Assembly (NCBI GenBank): GCA_038021145.1
Contig: JBBPHT010000005.1
Location: 1,612,001 to 1,676,000, forward strand
DNA length: 64,000 bases
Source of the DNA: Phyllosticta citriasiana
Taxonomy: Eukaryota; Ascomycota; Dothideomycetes; Botryosphaeriales; Phyllostictaceae
Direction: 5' to 3'
Each line of letters opens with the position of its first letter. The stretch's first letter is position 1. This document shows, one piece after another, positions 23,187 through 36,000 of the stretch. Both the position numbers and the translations under genes were made by a program. The notes under the pieces are model-generated. The model saw only the letters and a list, made by a program, of their open reading frames with translations, did not search any database and was not told where the DNA came from.

Positions 23187-23668
23187 TGTCGTAATAGCTA
23201 TTAGACGCTAGTAATATAAGTATATTATAACTACGCTCTTACGCGATTACTTAATAAGCCGAAGCTAATCATAACTAAGCCGCGTAAACCGGCTAAGCCA
23301 TGTAAGCCGGCGGTACTAATAGATAATAAACACTACTAAGGATATACAGCCTACTTAATAGCTAATAAAACTTCGCGCGGTAATAAGAAGATTAATTTCT
23401 TATCTATTTTAATAACGTAACTAAAGTAGTAATTCGCGTAGTAAAGAGAGAGTTTAGTTCTCATTTCACTTCTTATATAAATACATATAGAAGATAGAAG
23501 AGTACATAGCATCTTCTATATTTATAATAATTAAGAAGACTTCACTTAACTTCATCTTTTAACTACTTAACTTTAATTAAGTTCTTTTTAATTTTATATA
23601 CGTCCGACTAAGTAGATAGCCTCTAGGCGAAAGCCTATATATTAGCCGCTTAACGATTCGTGATAACA
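23187..23668 (+). repeat. Probable 3' LTR of the gypsy element
   Basis: This 482 bp segment starts with TGTCGTAATAG, directly after the purine tract TTAGGGAGGGAA, and ends with CGTGATAACA. The TG..CA ends and short inverted similarity fit a gypsy LTR. No second copy is present in the window, so the outer borders rest on these signals alone. Confidence 0.65.
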
Positions 23669-26600
23669 TAAGAGGGACCTTACACTCTTCTTTCCCCGGT
23701 AAATGCTAAGCCCTCTAGGAGAAATTATTCCCCTTACCCCCTTAGGCTTAGTCGTACGACTAGGCATCCTATTAGCCGGACCTAGACTAGGAATAGCTAT
23801 TACTTACTAAAGAAGAGCTAGCTAACGCATGCTCCTTCTAGATAAAGGGTAAGTCCCCTAGCCTAGATATAATTACGTAAGAAATTATTATTAAAGTATA
23901 TGAGGCTGCCCTAGAGTAACTCCTTTACATCTATTATATACTATTTAACTAGGGCTACTAATTACTTCTCTAGAGAGAGGCACGCGGAGTAATCCTATAA
24001 AAGCTAAGTAAACTAGACTACTCCTAACCTAAGGCGTATAGGGTTATCTCTCTTCTTAACTACCTAGGGAAGGTACTAGAGAGACTTTTTATAAAACGGC
24101 TTAGGGCACTTACTAAAATGACTAACCTACTCTACCCCTCCTAAATTAGGGGTAGGCTAAAGAAGTCTATAATAGATATAGCTCTCCTCCTAACTTATTA
24201 GGTCTAGGAAGCTAGATAGTAGAATAAGAAAGCATCTACCCTCTTTCTTAATGTATAAGGGGCATTTAACTATATAGCCTATAACTAACTCCTTATAGTT
24301 ATAGCTAGACTTTAGGTTCTAGTATACCTTCTATACTAGGTTAAATCCTTCCTATAGGATCGTACGACCTAGCTATTATTTAATAGCTAGATAGAAAACC
24401 TTACCCTAGTCTAAATAGGAATCCCCTAGGGAGGTCTTACCTTTAAATAATACCTAGCTACCCGTATCGCGTAAGCTAAGGGGGCCTTCTCTAGGCTTAC
24501 CCGGCTAGTAAATACGGAATAAGGCCTTTCTCCCTAAGCCGTACGATAAATCTACCTAGTATGCGTGCTTAGTATAGTAAACTACGGTAGCTAAATCTAC
24601 TAGAAGAACTAGGCTAGCTTTATGAGGGGCTACTAATCCCTATAGGGAGTAGCACTTTAAAGGATTCTTAGAGCCTTCTAGATAACCCCTACCTAGCTAA
24701 TAGAGCTAGAAGCGGCTCTTCTCCCCCTAGCCCTACGCCTTAATAAGGAAATTAGGTCTTATACCCTCCGGGTAAGGAAACTTATACTAGTATACCCTAT
24801 TCGTAAAGCCCTTAAGTAAATCCCTACTCTAATAGAAGGAGACCCCGTATAAAAGCGGCTAACTTAGCTTAAGAGAGTGAAAGCTAGCATTATATATCTT
24901 AAGAGTAATAGCTAGGAGAGAATTACGCACTTCTACTTTCCCCTATAGAAGAGATCTCTCCCGTATAAGGTATATATTAGTACTAATTCTAAAGAGGAGG
25001 AGGCTATAGCCTATTAGTAGATAGTAAATAAAGCCCCCTCCTTAGACGTTTATATCTATATAGATACTTCATGCATCCCTAGTAGAAAAGGAATTAGTAC
25101 GGCTTTTTACGCATAGAACCCATCTAGAGATGAATGATATACTAGTAAGAGAGCTAACCTTAGCCTACTACTAATAGTATATAATGGGGAACTAGATGCT
25201 ATTCCTACTATACTTAAGTAGGCTATCTCGTACGGCCTAAAGAATAACTATATTAAGTTCTTCGTAGATAACTAAGCCGCCCTCTAGAGGCTTAAGGTCC
25301 CCTCTAATAACGCCGGCTAGGAATGCTAAATACGAATAGTTTAAGCCATAAATACCCTCGTACGAATAGGATGTAGGGTTTCCCTATACTAGGTACTAGG
25401 GCATACTAGTATCTATAGGAATGAATAAGCTAATCGTATTATAAAGAAGGCCGCATTAGACACCTTACCCTCTAGGGATAGGACTAGCTTTACTTATATC
25501 TAGTAATAGCTACGAGCATAGACATGTATAGAATAGGTAACGTACATTACTAAAATAGCTAAGAAAGCTATCGTACGAAACCCTAATACCTACTATACTA
25601 ACCTATAGTAGAAGCCTAGAGGATGCATTAAAATCCCCCGTACGGAACGGTAATGCGCCTTAGCCTTCTACTAACTAACTTTTAGGCATAGCTACTTTAA
25701 AGCCTACCTATACTACTTTAGAAAGATAGATATACTATACTACCCCTACTACGGCACTATAACATAAAACCTAAAATACCTACTTCTTAGTTACCTAAGA
25801 TATAGTAGTATATAGGAGAAGCTACTAGCTAGCCTCTTAACATAGCTAGCTAAGCTAGTATATAGGAGTAATCTCTTAATAGAGCTCCTCCTAAATACTT
25901 ATCTAGGAATCTCCTATATAATGGAATTCCTCTAGTTAATAAAGGTATCTACCTATAAGTAGTACCTTAGTCTTATACCTAAGGAGGCCTAAAACCCTTA
26001 CTAACCCCCTACCTAAGGAGGCTATAAACCCTTACCTTAGTATACTTCCCTATGTTTTCCCTTCTATATGACCCCTTTCTCTATTCTTACGTATAGCTAC
26101 CTACGGTCGTACGAGTAAAATCCGTATATAATAGCTAACTATTCTCTAAAAACCTACCTATATACCCTATAGTAAATTATTATACGATAATAAACTAGAT
26201 AGTCTAGGCACCCCTTACGCGGTATAGTAAACTAAGGGAAAAAAGAAGAGTAAAAAGAAGAAGAGAGAATCTATTCTAAGCTCTACTAGTAGAGCGAATA
26301 ACGAGCTCCATAATCCCTCTACTTATAGTTCCCGTAGGTACTACCCTAGAACCCCTCTAACCGAAGATAATTAAGGAAAGGACCCCTTCATCTATAATCT
26401 ACCTAATACCCTCTAGGCTTATACCCCTCCTCTACCTTATATAGAGCCTCTACTAAGACCCTAGCCCTCTAGATTAGGAAGGTGTTAACATAGCTTAGAT
26501 GACTACTCCGTAACTACTCCGGCTAAATCCTCCTACTCCTAATAATAATTAGACGACCGTTTAGCGGTAAGGTAAGGGCTTAACGCTATTTATCTATATA

Positions 26601-27270
26601 GTATACCTAGGCTAGGGCAGTATATAGAGCTCTATTATTAGTAATAATGTTAATATGCGGTCATCTAATAGTAGTAATAGGGCTAGATCGAATTATAAGT
26701 AACATTAACGTAGATTAAACCTAGGTTCTTTAGCATTATTTATTTTCTATAATAAGTATTAGCTAACTATGCTAGTTAGCTAGAAGATATACGCTACTAG
26801 TTAAAAACCTTACCCGCCTTTTTTACCTTTATAGGTGCTAAGAAAGGTGTTATATAACGCTAACTAAAAATAGTACTATTAGGGATAGCACTAGAATACT
26901 ATAGTAGAGCGTATATATAATCTACCTTACCTACTACCCTATACTATATTTACTTTTCTACGTATGCCTTCTACCTATCCCCCTTCCTTTTATTACTCTT
27001 ACTTTAGGCTACCTATCTACTTAGATAACGGTAGGAAGGCTAGTTCTTAGCCCCCCCTTACCTAAAAAGAGCCTAGATAAACTATCCATCTATAATAACC
27101 CTATACCGATATTATACTAAGAATTATACTTCGTTATATAAGACTCTTTAGCCGGGCATCCCTACTTACCTTATAAACGTACGCGGTATCTCCTATAGAT
27201 AGCTCCGTCTTAGATAGCCTATAGCTCTAGTAAGATATAAAATAATTAATTAATTAATTAATTAATTAAC
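23669..27270 (+). mobile_element. LINE-like retrotransposon, diverged copy B with internal RT deletion
   Basis: The plus-strand frame shows an RT of the fungal Tad1-like type: a VISLLNYLGKVLER-like box (about 24,045), QGAFNYIA near 24,255, then GIPQGG near 24,425. Directly after that it jumps to the thumb region (FSRLTRLVNTEQGLSPQ-like, from about 24,490), so the catalytic YxDD palm segment is absent. RNase H follows at about 25,050-25,470. From about 26,230 the 3' region is nearly the same as in the other copies. It ends in an AATT tail (27,241-27,270). RIP-type stops are common. Confidence 0.75.
27241..27270 (+). repeat. AATT tail of LINE copy B
   Basis: A (TTAA/AATT)n tract closes the LINE 3' end. 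The same tail closes copies 2 (32,527-32,550) and 3 (39,149-39,187). Confidence 0.85.
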
Positions 27271-27351
27271 CCCTTACGCGGTTCCTTAGCTATTTACGCA
27301 CGGGGTAGCCCCGTCCTAAATAGCTAATCGGCTCTACTAGGGAAAAAAAAA

Positions 27352-30300
27352 ATTAGCCTTCCATATAGTAAAAGAGGTAGAGATAGCTATCTTAAAGCCA
27401 TTCTATCTTATAGGAGTAAGTGTTAGGGTTATAAAGCTCCTTAAGATTACTCTAGATATATAATATACGAAATGTTAAGCATTTAGCTATAGCTCCTCTA
27501 GGTGTTATAATAGGACTAAATACTTACTATGTACTAGCCCCCACGCTATAGAGAAGCATGACTATAAATACTATATGAAGAGAGGCATAACATGTACCTA
27601 TATAGCGTTAAAGTATAGTAACTATAACGGTACTTATTACTCCTAGGACCTAAACTATCCCTATTATCTAATAAAGCCATCCCCCTAGCATAAATATTAG
27701 GTAACCTTAAAGTTATATAAGTTAACTTAAACCGGAATGCCTAGGCTATAGAAGTAGCACTCTAGGATACTATCTAATTAGGCATTCACCTAATATTTAT
27801 CTAGGAACTATGGATAATACTATAAGATGATATAGCTAATATATAATTAATCTCTTACCCCTCTATAATATAAATTCTTCTAACCTCCCTATAGGGCTCC
27901 TATCCTTAGATGATACTCTACCTAAATAAATTCCTTTCCTAAGTCTAGGTAAATTCTTACCCGGATATTTTCTCTAGCCTAGACTGCCTTACCGTTAATT
28001 TAACCTACGGAGAAGATACTATCCGCGTAGTTAATATCTATAATGAGGTAGAATAAGGTAACCCATCCTCCCTACGTATAATAGAAAGAGTTATTAAGTA
28101 TAGCCCCCCTACTATACTAACTATCTACGTAGGGGACTTTAATAAATACTATCTAATATAGGACCTACTCTCCCCCTAATCTTATAAAGTAGAAGCTCTA
28201 TATGAATAGATTAAGGAAAACCGCCTTAAACTCTAAAACTAGCCTAGAGCAGGTACCTTCTTTCATATAGGGATAGAAAGGGAAATAGTTATTAACCTAT
28301 CCCTATATACTCTAATAATTACCGCTTAAGTAATCGACTAGTAGTTATGAGAGAACCCCCTATCTAACTATAATACTATTCTCTTTACTATCGCGTACGA
28401 CGAGTTTTAGGATATACTAATACCTCTACTACGGTTTAACGTTAAAAAAGCTAACTAGGCCTAATATAGGTAAATCGTCTAAGAAGAGTTAAATAAGATT
28501 ATAATTCTACTTATCTAAGTCCTTCCTAATAGGGCATAACATATACTCTCTAGTAGGACCTTATAAGAGAACCTAGACTAACTTAGATGAAGCCTTATAA
28601 AGGTAATAGAGATAGTAGCTAAATGTAGTATCCTATAGGTAATACCTAGATAGTAATAAAAACTATAGTAGTTCCTACTCCTTATAGCCTTAAGGATAAC
28701 TACTATATAAGTAAGGCGTAGGGTATGTTAGGACTAAGTTACATATATATAAGCATAGAATATGTATAATACGGCTATTAAGCAGGTAAAATAAGAGCAC
28801 TAGAATAACTTCCTTATAAAAGAAACACCCTAGTCTATCTATAAGGTAATAGTATACATGAAATTAACCCGATCTAAGCGGATCCCCTAGATACGTAACC
28901 TTTAAGATTAACTCTAATTATTATATGATGGTAAGTATACTACCTTCCGTTAGAAACTCTTCCTCCTACTACTATATATCCCCCTACGCGACTAGATAAA
29001 CTATAAGGAAGGGCTATAGGACTAGCCCTCCCTTATAGATAAGGAAGTATAGTATGCCTACTCTTATAAGATTAAAGGCACCACCCCTAGGCTAGACTAG
29101 ATCTACTAAAGGATGATTACTAAGGTATATAATGCTTCTCCCGGAAAATTTACCTAGGTATACTAAACCTTCTTTATATATAGATACTACCTAGAATGCT
29201 AGAGAGAAGTAGTAGGAGTAATACTTAAGAAACTAGGGAAACCTAATTATATAGACCTAAAAGTATATAGAGTTATCTCCCTACTTAACTACCTAGGAAA
29301 AGTTCTTAAACGCATTATAGTAAAACATCTTAGAGTGCTTATAGAAGCTACCTACCTCCTATACCTATCCTAAATAGGTGGACGACTATAGAAGTCGGTA
29401 ATTAATGTAGTAATAATCCTTATATATATTATCTAGGATGAGAGGAGGGTATAGCGTAAGATATTAACCCTATTCCTTAATATATAAGGCGCCTTTAATT
29501 ATGTAGCCTATAACTAGCTCTTATATATAATAGGGGAAATTAGGCTCCCTACTTCCCTCCTAGCATAGGTAAAGACATTTACTAGTAGTTAATAACTCTA
29601 GATCTCCTTTAATAGCTAATAAGAAGACCTTTATCTAATAGTTTTAGGAATCCCCTAAGGAAGCCTAGTCTCCCTAATCCTATTTCTTATCTATATATAA
29701 AAGCTCTTTTCCTTTACTTAGTAAGATTCCTCTTATATATTAATAATGTTTTAATTATAATCTCCTTAATGAGTTAGAAGAAAAATGCGCGGATCCTCTA
29801 GTAGGAAGTAACCTAGCTCTTCTTACTTAGAACCTAGTATGCTATTAACTTTAATAAAGATAAAATAGACCTTATCCATTTTATAAGCTTAGATAAGGCT
29901 AAGGCAGCCATAATTACGCTCCTAGGAGATTATATAGTAAAGCTAAAGTAACTCATCTAATAGCTTAGGATATAGTTTAATACATACCTATTATTCTAGT
30001 AGTATATAATAATTTAAAATGCCTAAGTAAAGTAATCACTTAGATGACTTATACGGCTAGCTAATATATAATATAGACTATCCCCTACTACTATCTAATA
30101 GCTATACCTTACTTACATATAAAGTATAGTAGATTATAGGTCCCTAGTTTTCTAGTAAGTTAGTAGCTCTAAGATACTTAGATGAATACTTTAAAATAGT
30201 AGACTATACTAAATCCTAGGAGCCTTTTATACCTCCCTAATTATTCCTATAGAAATTAAAGTAGGCCTTCTCCCCCCTACCTTAGGAGGAACATGTTACT

Positions 30301-32550
30301 TTAAGCGTATACTATAAGAGTCTTTAAACTTAGTTACTAACACCTAGTACATATAATTATTAATAAGTTTAAACTAGAGAGCATACTAGGATGCTAGATA
30401 TAACTTAAATATGTCTAGAATATAATTTTAGACCTAGTAATAGGTACTAAAAGCCTAATTAAGCATGGTTCCTTTTCCCTATAGAAAAAGACTACGCTAT
30501 ACGAAGTTAAGATTAGCTACCTCTAAAAGGAATAAGAAGCCTAAGTATATATTAGATGTATAGGATATATAACTTAAGTAGTTATCCTATATTCTAACGC
30601 TTCATCTATCCTAAAAGGAAATAGAGTAGGTATAGGGATCGCAGCGTATAATACCTAATAAGATAGTATAAGAGTAGTAGTAAGATATAGAGTAAATACT
30701 AGACTATACTAGCTTATATATGATAGAGAACTAGAGGTACTTATAAGGGCTATAGAGCTAGCTACCTAGAAATAGCTAGGGTGATAGATTATAGTATACA
30801 TAGATAACTAAGCTATACTATACCGCCTCTAAACCCCGTCTAACCTACTAGGTTAAGGTCTATAACTTTAAGCTATAGATGTAGGCTACTTAATTATGGC
30901 TAGATAAGGTAGTTTTACCTTCTTATAGGCCCTAGGCTATATAGGGATTAGAGGAAACCTATAAGTAGACACCCTTATAAAGGAGGCTACTAGGCTAACC
31001 CTAGAGAATAACTACTTAAGCACTACCCTCCTTAGGATATGTATATAATAAAGAACTATAGTAGAATAGATAATATATACTATATGATACTAGGAAGCAT
31101 AGATACCACTATCCTAGGGGTTATATATACGTAACTTCCTACCTATACTAAGGATGTCTATCTAACTCCCTAAGTATAGATAACTAGAAGTATTAGCCTA
31201 CTTCTAATTAAAACTAAACTACGGCTACTTTAGAGCCTACCTAGTACGGTTTAGTAAGATAGACTAGGATAATTATAGCTATAATAATACTGCCTAATAA
31301 ATACTATAATACCTTATTAGTAACTACCTACTCTATAGCTCTACTAGGAGAGAAGCTATATAGGTAGCACGTAAGGCGTATAATGATAATAGTAGGAAAA
31401 TAGCCTCTATACCCTATAGAGAGCTGTTCTAAGGAGATATCGGTTAATAATTTATACTTAAATTCATACATTAGATGAAGGTTTCTACTAGGGCATAGCA
31501 TATATAAATAGTAGACTAAGGGAAAAAAGAAGAGTAAAAAGAAGAGGAGAGAATCTATTCTAATCTCTACTAGTAGAGTGAATAATAAGCTCTATAATCC
31601 CTCTACTTATAGTTCCTATAGGTACTACCCTAGAACCCCTCTAACTAAAGATAATTAAGGAAAGGACCCCTTTATCCGTAATCTACCTAATACCCTCTAG
31701 GCTTATACCCCTCCTCTACCTTATATAGAGCCTCTACTAAGACCCTAGCCCTCTAGATTAGGAAGGCGTTAATATAGCTTAGATGACTACTCCGTAACTA
31801 CTCTAGCTAAATCCTCCTACTCCTAATAATAATTAGATAACTATTTAGCGGTAAGGTAAGGGCTTAATACTATTCATCTATATAGTATACCTAGGCTAGG
31901 GCGGTATATAGAGCTCTATTATTTATAATAATATTAATATACGGTTATCTAATAGCGGTAATAGGGCTAGATTAAATTATAAGTAACATTAATATAGATT
32001 AAACCTAGGTTCTTTAGCGTTATTTATTTTCTATAATAAGTGTTAGCTAACTATACTAGTTAGCTAGAAGATATATGCTACTAGTTAAAAACCTTACCCA
32101 CCTTTTTTACCTTTATAGGTGCTAAGAAAGGTGTTATATAACGCTAACTAAAAAATAGTACTATTAGGGATAGTACTATAACGCTATAGTAGAGTATATA
32201 TATAATCTACCTTACCTACTACCCTATACTATATTTACTTTTCTACGTATACCTTCTTCCTATCCCCCTTCCTTTCCTTACTCTTACTTCATGCTACCTA
32301 TCTACTTAGATAACGGTAGGACGGCTAGTTCTTAGCCCCCCCTTACCTAAAAAGAGCCTAGATAAACTATCTATCTATAATAACCCTATACTAACATTAT
32401 ACTAAGAATTATACTTCGTCGTACGAGATTCTTTAGCTAGGCATCCCTACTTACCTTATAAACGTACGTGGTATCCCCTATAGATAGCTCTATCTTAGAT
32501 AGCCTATAGCTCTAGTAAGACGTAAAATAATTAATTAATTAATTAATTAT
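27352..32550 (+). mobile_element. LINE-like retrotransposon, 5'-truncated copy 2
   Basis: Homology with the fullest copy starts at about 27,352 within ORF1, just before the zinc knuckles (27,465-27,690), and continues to the AATT tail. Endonuclease lies at about 27,985-28,300, RT at about 29,200-30,000 and RNase H at about 30,580-31,000. The RT active-site box at 29,736-29,747 reads Y-I-N-N instead of YIDD. Truncation at the 5' end is normal for LINE insertion by target-primed reverse transcription. It is inactive. Confidence 0.82.
32527..32550 (+). repeat. AATT tail of LINE copy 2
   Basis: A tetranucleotide (TTAA)n tail follows the conserved end TAAGACGTAAAATAA. Confidence 0.85.
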
Positions 32551-32665
32551 TACTCTTACTTTATGCTACCTATCTACTTAGATAATAGTAGGAAGGCTAG
32601 TTCTTAGCCCCCCCTTACCTAAAAAGAGCCTAGATAAACTATCTATCTATAATAACCCTATACTA
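32551..32665 (+). mobile_element. LINE 3'-end fragment
   Basis: This short piece matches the sub-terminal 3' region of the LINE copies (compare 26,994-27,110), wedged between the tail of copy 2 and the start of copy 3. Confidence 0.7.
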
Positions 32666-32880
32666 ACATTTACTACATAAAAAATTTTTAAAAAATTAAA
32701 AATTACTATACCCGCTATAACTCTATAGTATAGGCTTATATGTATATAACTAAAGTTAGAAAGTAAAAACCTACCCTCTAAAGCATTATACTATAAGTAT
32801 ACCTATACCTACCCCCTAGGGGGAGGCCCTACCTAAACTAGTTTCCCTTCTACTAGACGGCTATAACTATAAAATTTAGG

Positions 32881-33012
32881 ATACCCCTATACTACCCGGC
32901 CTACCGCCTACTTAACTTACTAATGAACCTAAGGAAATAGACTAGGATAACCCTATACTATCTAACCTACCGCCTACTTAACTAGCTAATAAATATAAGG
33001 AAATAGACTAGG
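32881..33012 (+). repeat. 66 bp in-frame tandem duplication in LINE ORF1
   Basis: Two 66 bp units (32,881-32,946 and 32,947-33,012) both end in AAATAGACTAGG. The homologous region of copy A (about 10,852-10,917) has one unit. Sixty-six is a multiple of three, so ORF1 would keep frame. Confidence 0.8.
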
Positions 33013-36000
33013 ACTTCCCTACTAGCCCTATCCCCCTATCATCCCTACTACTTATTATACTAGGCCTAATTAAGAAATAGTATACTAAGCTAAAGAGAAC
33101 TATCCTAGTAGATACCTCTAAACCTAACCCTACCTACTAAGGAAAAAGGTCTAGGGTTAGATTTCGTCTAAACTTTAATACTACCTAGGAGGTAATTAAT
33201 ATAGCCCTCTCTTACATCCTATACGTAATAAACCTTATATATAATATAAGTAAAAAGTAAAGACTCTATAACCTTAGTAATATCCTATAGGATTATACTA
33301 AGATAGGTCGCGTAGGTAATATATTATTAGTTCTAGCTACTTAAGTTTACTCCCTTAAAAACACTGCTTATATACTAGGAGTAAAGGTTTACTAGCTATA
33401 AAAGCCGGTTATCCTTCCTATAAACCTAGCTAAACCATTATATATAACCTAAGCCTAGAAAGTAACTACTACTAAAAAACTAAACATAATAACTCCTTAC
33501 CTAAAGATAATTATAAAGCTAGCTACTACTCCCCTAAAGACCCTATAGGACATATAGGTTATTATCTAGTAGTAGAGTCCCCTCCTAAACTTTAACCCTC
33601 TCTCTATATAAAATAATATTAATAACGCCTTTAAGAATATAGGTATATCTAGCCTAGTTATGATGATAGTGATACGTATAGAGAAGGGGAACATCCTACT
33701 TACCGGCTTACCCTAATATAACTCTAAATTCCTTACCTCCTATTAAGACCTCTTTACTTACCTATTCCTAGATGCTATAGTCTAGGAGAACTAAACCTAG
33801 TATAAGGTTATTACCTATAGCATCCCTCTTAAAGACCTCCGTCTACTTAATATTAGATAATTTATTATAGAAGAGGTCTATACTTTTAACCCTAGCCTAT
33901 TAGTTATAGGAACTCTATACTAGCTCACCTTAGCTAAAAGGAGGGCTACCTAAAAAGTAGGGTTAGTTATTATAGCCTTCCGTATAGTAAAAGAGGTAGA
34001 GATAGCTATCTTAAAGCTATTCTATCTTATAGGAGTAAGTATAAGGGTTATAAAACTCCTTAGGCTCACTCTAGACGTATAGTATATAAAGTATTAAGAA
34101 TTTAGCTATAGCTCCCCTAGGTATTATAATAGGACTAAATACTTACTATATACTAGCCCCTATACTATAGAAAAGCATAACTATAAACACTATATAAAGA
34201 GAGGTATAACATATACCTATATAGCATTAAAGTATAGTAACTATAACGGTACTTATTACTCCTAGGACCTAAACTATCTCTATTATCTAATAAAGCTATC
34301 CTCCTAGCATAAATGTTAGGTAACCTTAAAGTTATGTAAGTTAACTTAAACTAGAATACCTAGGCTATAGAAGTAGTACTCTAGGATACTCTCTACTTAG
34401 GTATCCACCTAATATTTATCTAGGAACTATAGATAACACTATAAGAAGATATAGCTAATATATAATTAATCTCTTACCCCTCTATAATATAAATTCTCCT
34501 AACCTTCCTATAGGGCTCCCATCCTTAGATAATACTCTACCTAAATAAATCCCTTACCTAAGTCTAGGTAATTCCTTACCCGGATATTTTCTCTAGCCTA
34601 GACTACCTTACTATTAATTTAACCCATAGAGAAGATACTATCCGTATAGTTAATATCTATAATAAGGTAGAATAAGGTGACCTATCCTCCCTATATATAA
34701 TAGAAAGAGTCATTAAGTATAGCCCCCCTACCATACTAATAATCTATATAGAGGACTTTAACGAACACTATCTAATATAGGACCTACTCTCCCCCTAATC
34801 TTATAAAGTAGAAGCTCTATATAAATAGATTAAGGAAAACTACCTTAAACTCTAAAACTAGCCTAGAGTAGGTACCTTCTTTTATATAGGGATAGAAAGG
34901 GAAACGGTTATTAACCTATCCCTATACACTCTAATAATTACCGCTTAAGTAATCGACTAGTAGTTATGAGAGAACCCCTTATCTAACCATAATACTATTC
35001 TCTTTACTATTACGTATGATGAGTTTTAGGATATACTAATGCCTCTACTACGGTTTAACATTAAAAAAGCTAACTAGGCCTAATATAGGTAAATCGTCTA
35101 AGAAGAGTTAAATAAGATTATAATTCTACCCGTCTAAGCCCTCCCTAATAGGGTATAACATATACTCTCTAGCGGGACCTTATAAGAGGACCTAGACTAA
35201 CTTAGATGAAGCCTTATAAAGGTAATAGAGATAGTAGCTAAATATAGTATCCTATAGGTAACACCTAGATAGTAATAAAAACTATAGTAGTCCCTACTCC
35301 TTATAGCCCTAAGGATAACCACTATATAAGTAAGGTATAGGGCACGTTAGGACTAAGTTATATACGTATAAGCATAGAATATATATAATATAGCTATTAA
35401 GCAGGCAAAATAAGAGCACTAGAATAACTTCCTTATAAAAGAAATACCCTAGTCTATCTATAAGGTAATAGCGTACATGAAATTAACCTAATCTAAGCGG
35501 ATCCCCTAGATACGTAACCTTTAAGATTAACTCTAATTATTATATAATAGTAAGTATGCTACCTTCTATTAGAAACTCTTCCCCCTACTACTATACATCC
35601 CCCTATATAAATAGATAAACTATAAGGAAGGGCTATAGGACTAGCCCTCCCTTATAGATAAGGAAGTATAGTATACCTACTCTTATAAGATTAAAGGCAC
35701 CACCCCTAGGCTAGACTAGATCTACTAAAGGATAATTACTAAGGCATATAACACTTCTCCTAGAAAATTCACCTAGGTATACTAAACCTTCTTTACGTAT
35801 AGATACTACCTAGAATACTAGAGAGAAGTAGTAGGAGTAATACTTAAGAAACTAGGGAAACCTAATTATATAGACCTAAAAGTATATAGAGTTATCTCCC
35901 TACTTAACTACCTAGGAAAAGTTCTTAAATACATTATAGTAAAACGTCTTAGAGCGCTTATAGAAGCTACCTACCTCCTATACCCATCCTAAATAGGCGG

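Larger units (their letters stand above)
12697..23668 (+). mobile_element. Ty3/gypsy chromovirus relic, 5'-truncated, split by a copia insertion
   Basis: Read on the plus strand, 12,700-13,270 resembles the protease/pre-RT linker. RT lies at about 13,290-14,050 (segments like KKPGG and LFKYRVLPF), RNase H at about 14,090-14,500, and integrase at about 14,750-15,500, including SDQGPQF-like residues. A chromodomain-like segment follows at about 15,930-16,075 (VGYNQDNKQY-like), which places it among the chromoviruses. The RT active-site box reads F-I-D-N at 13,723-13,734 instead of YxDD. The copia element 17,128-22,700 interrupts its 3' part, which resumes at 22,706 and ends in a purine tract and an LTR at 23,187-23,668. 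No 5' LTR or gag was found. All frames carry RIP-type stops. Confidence 0.8.
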
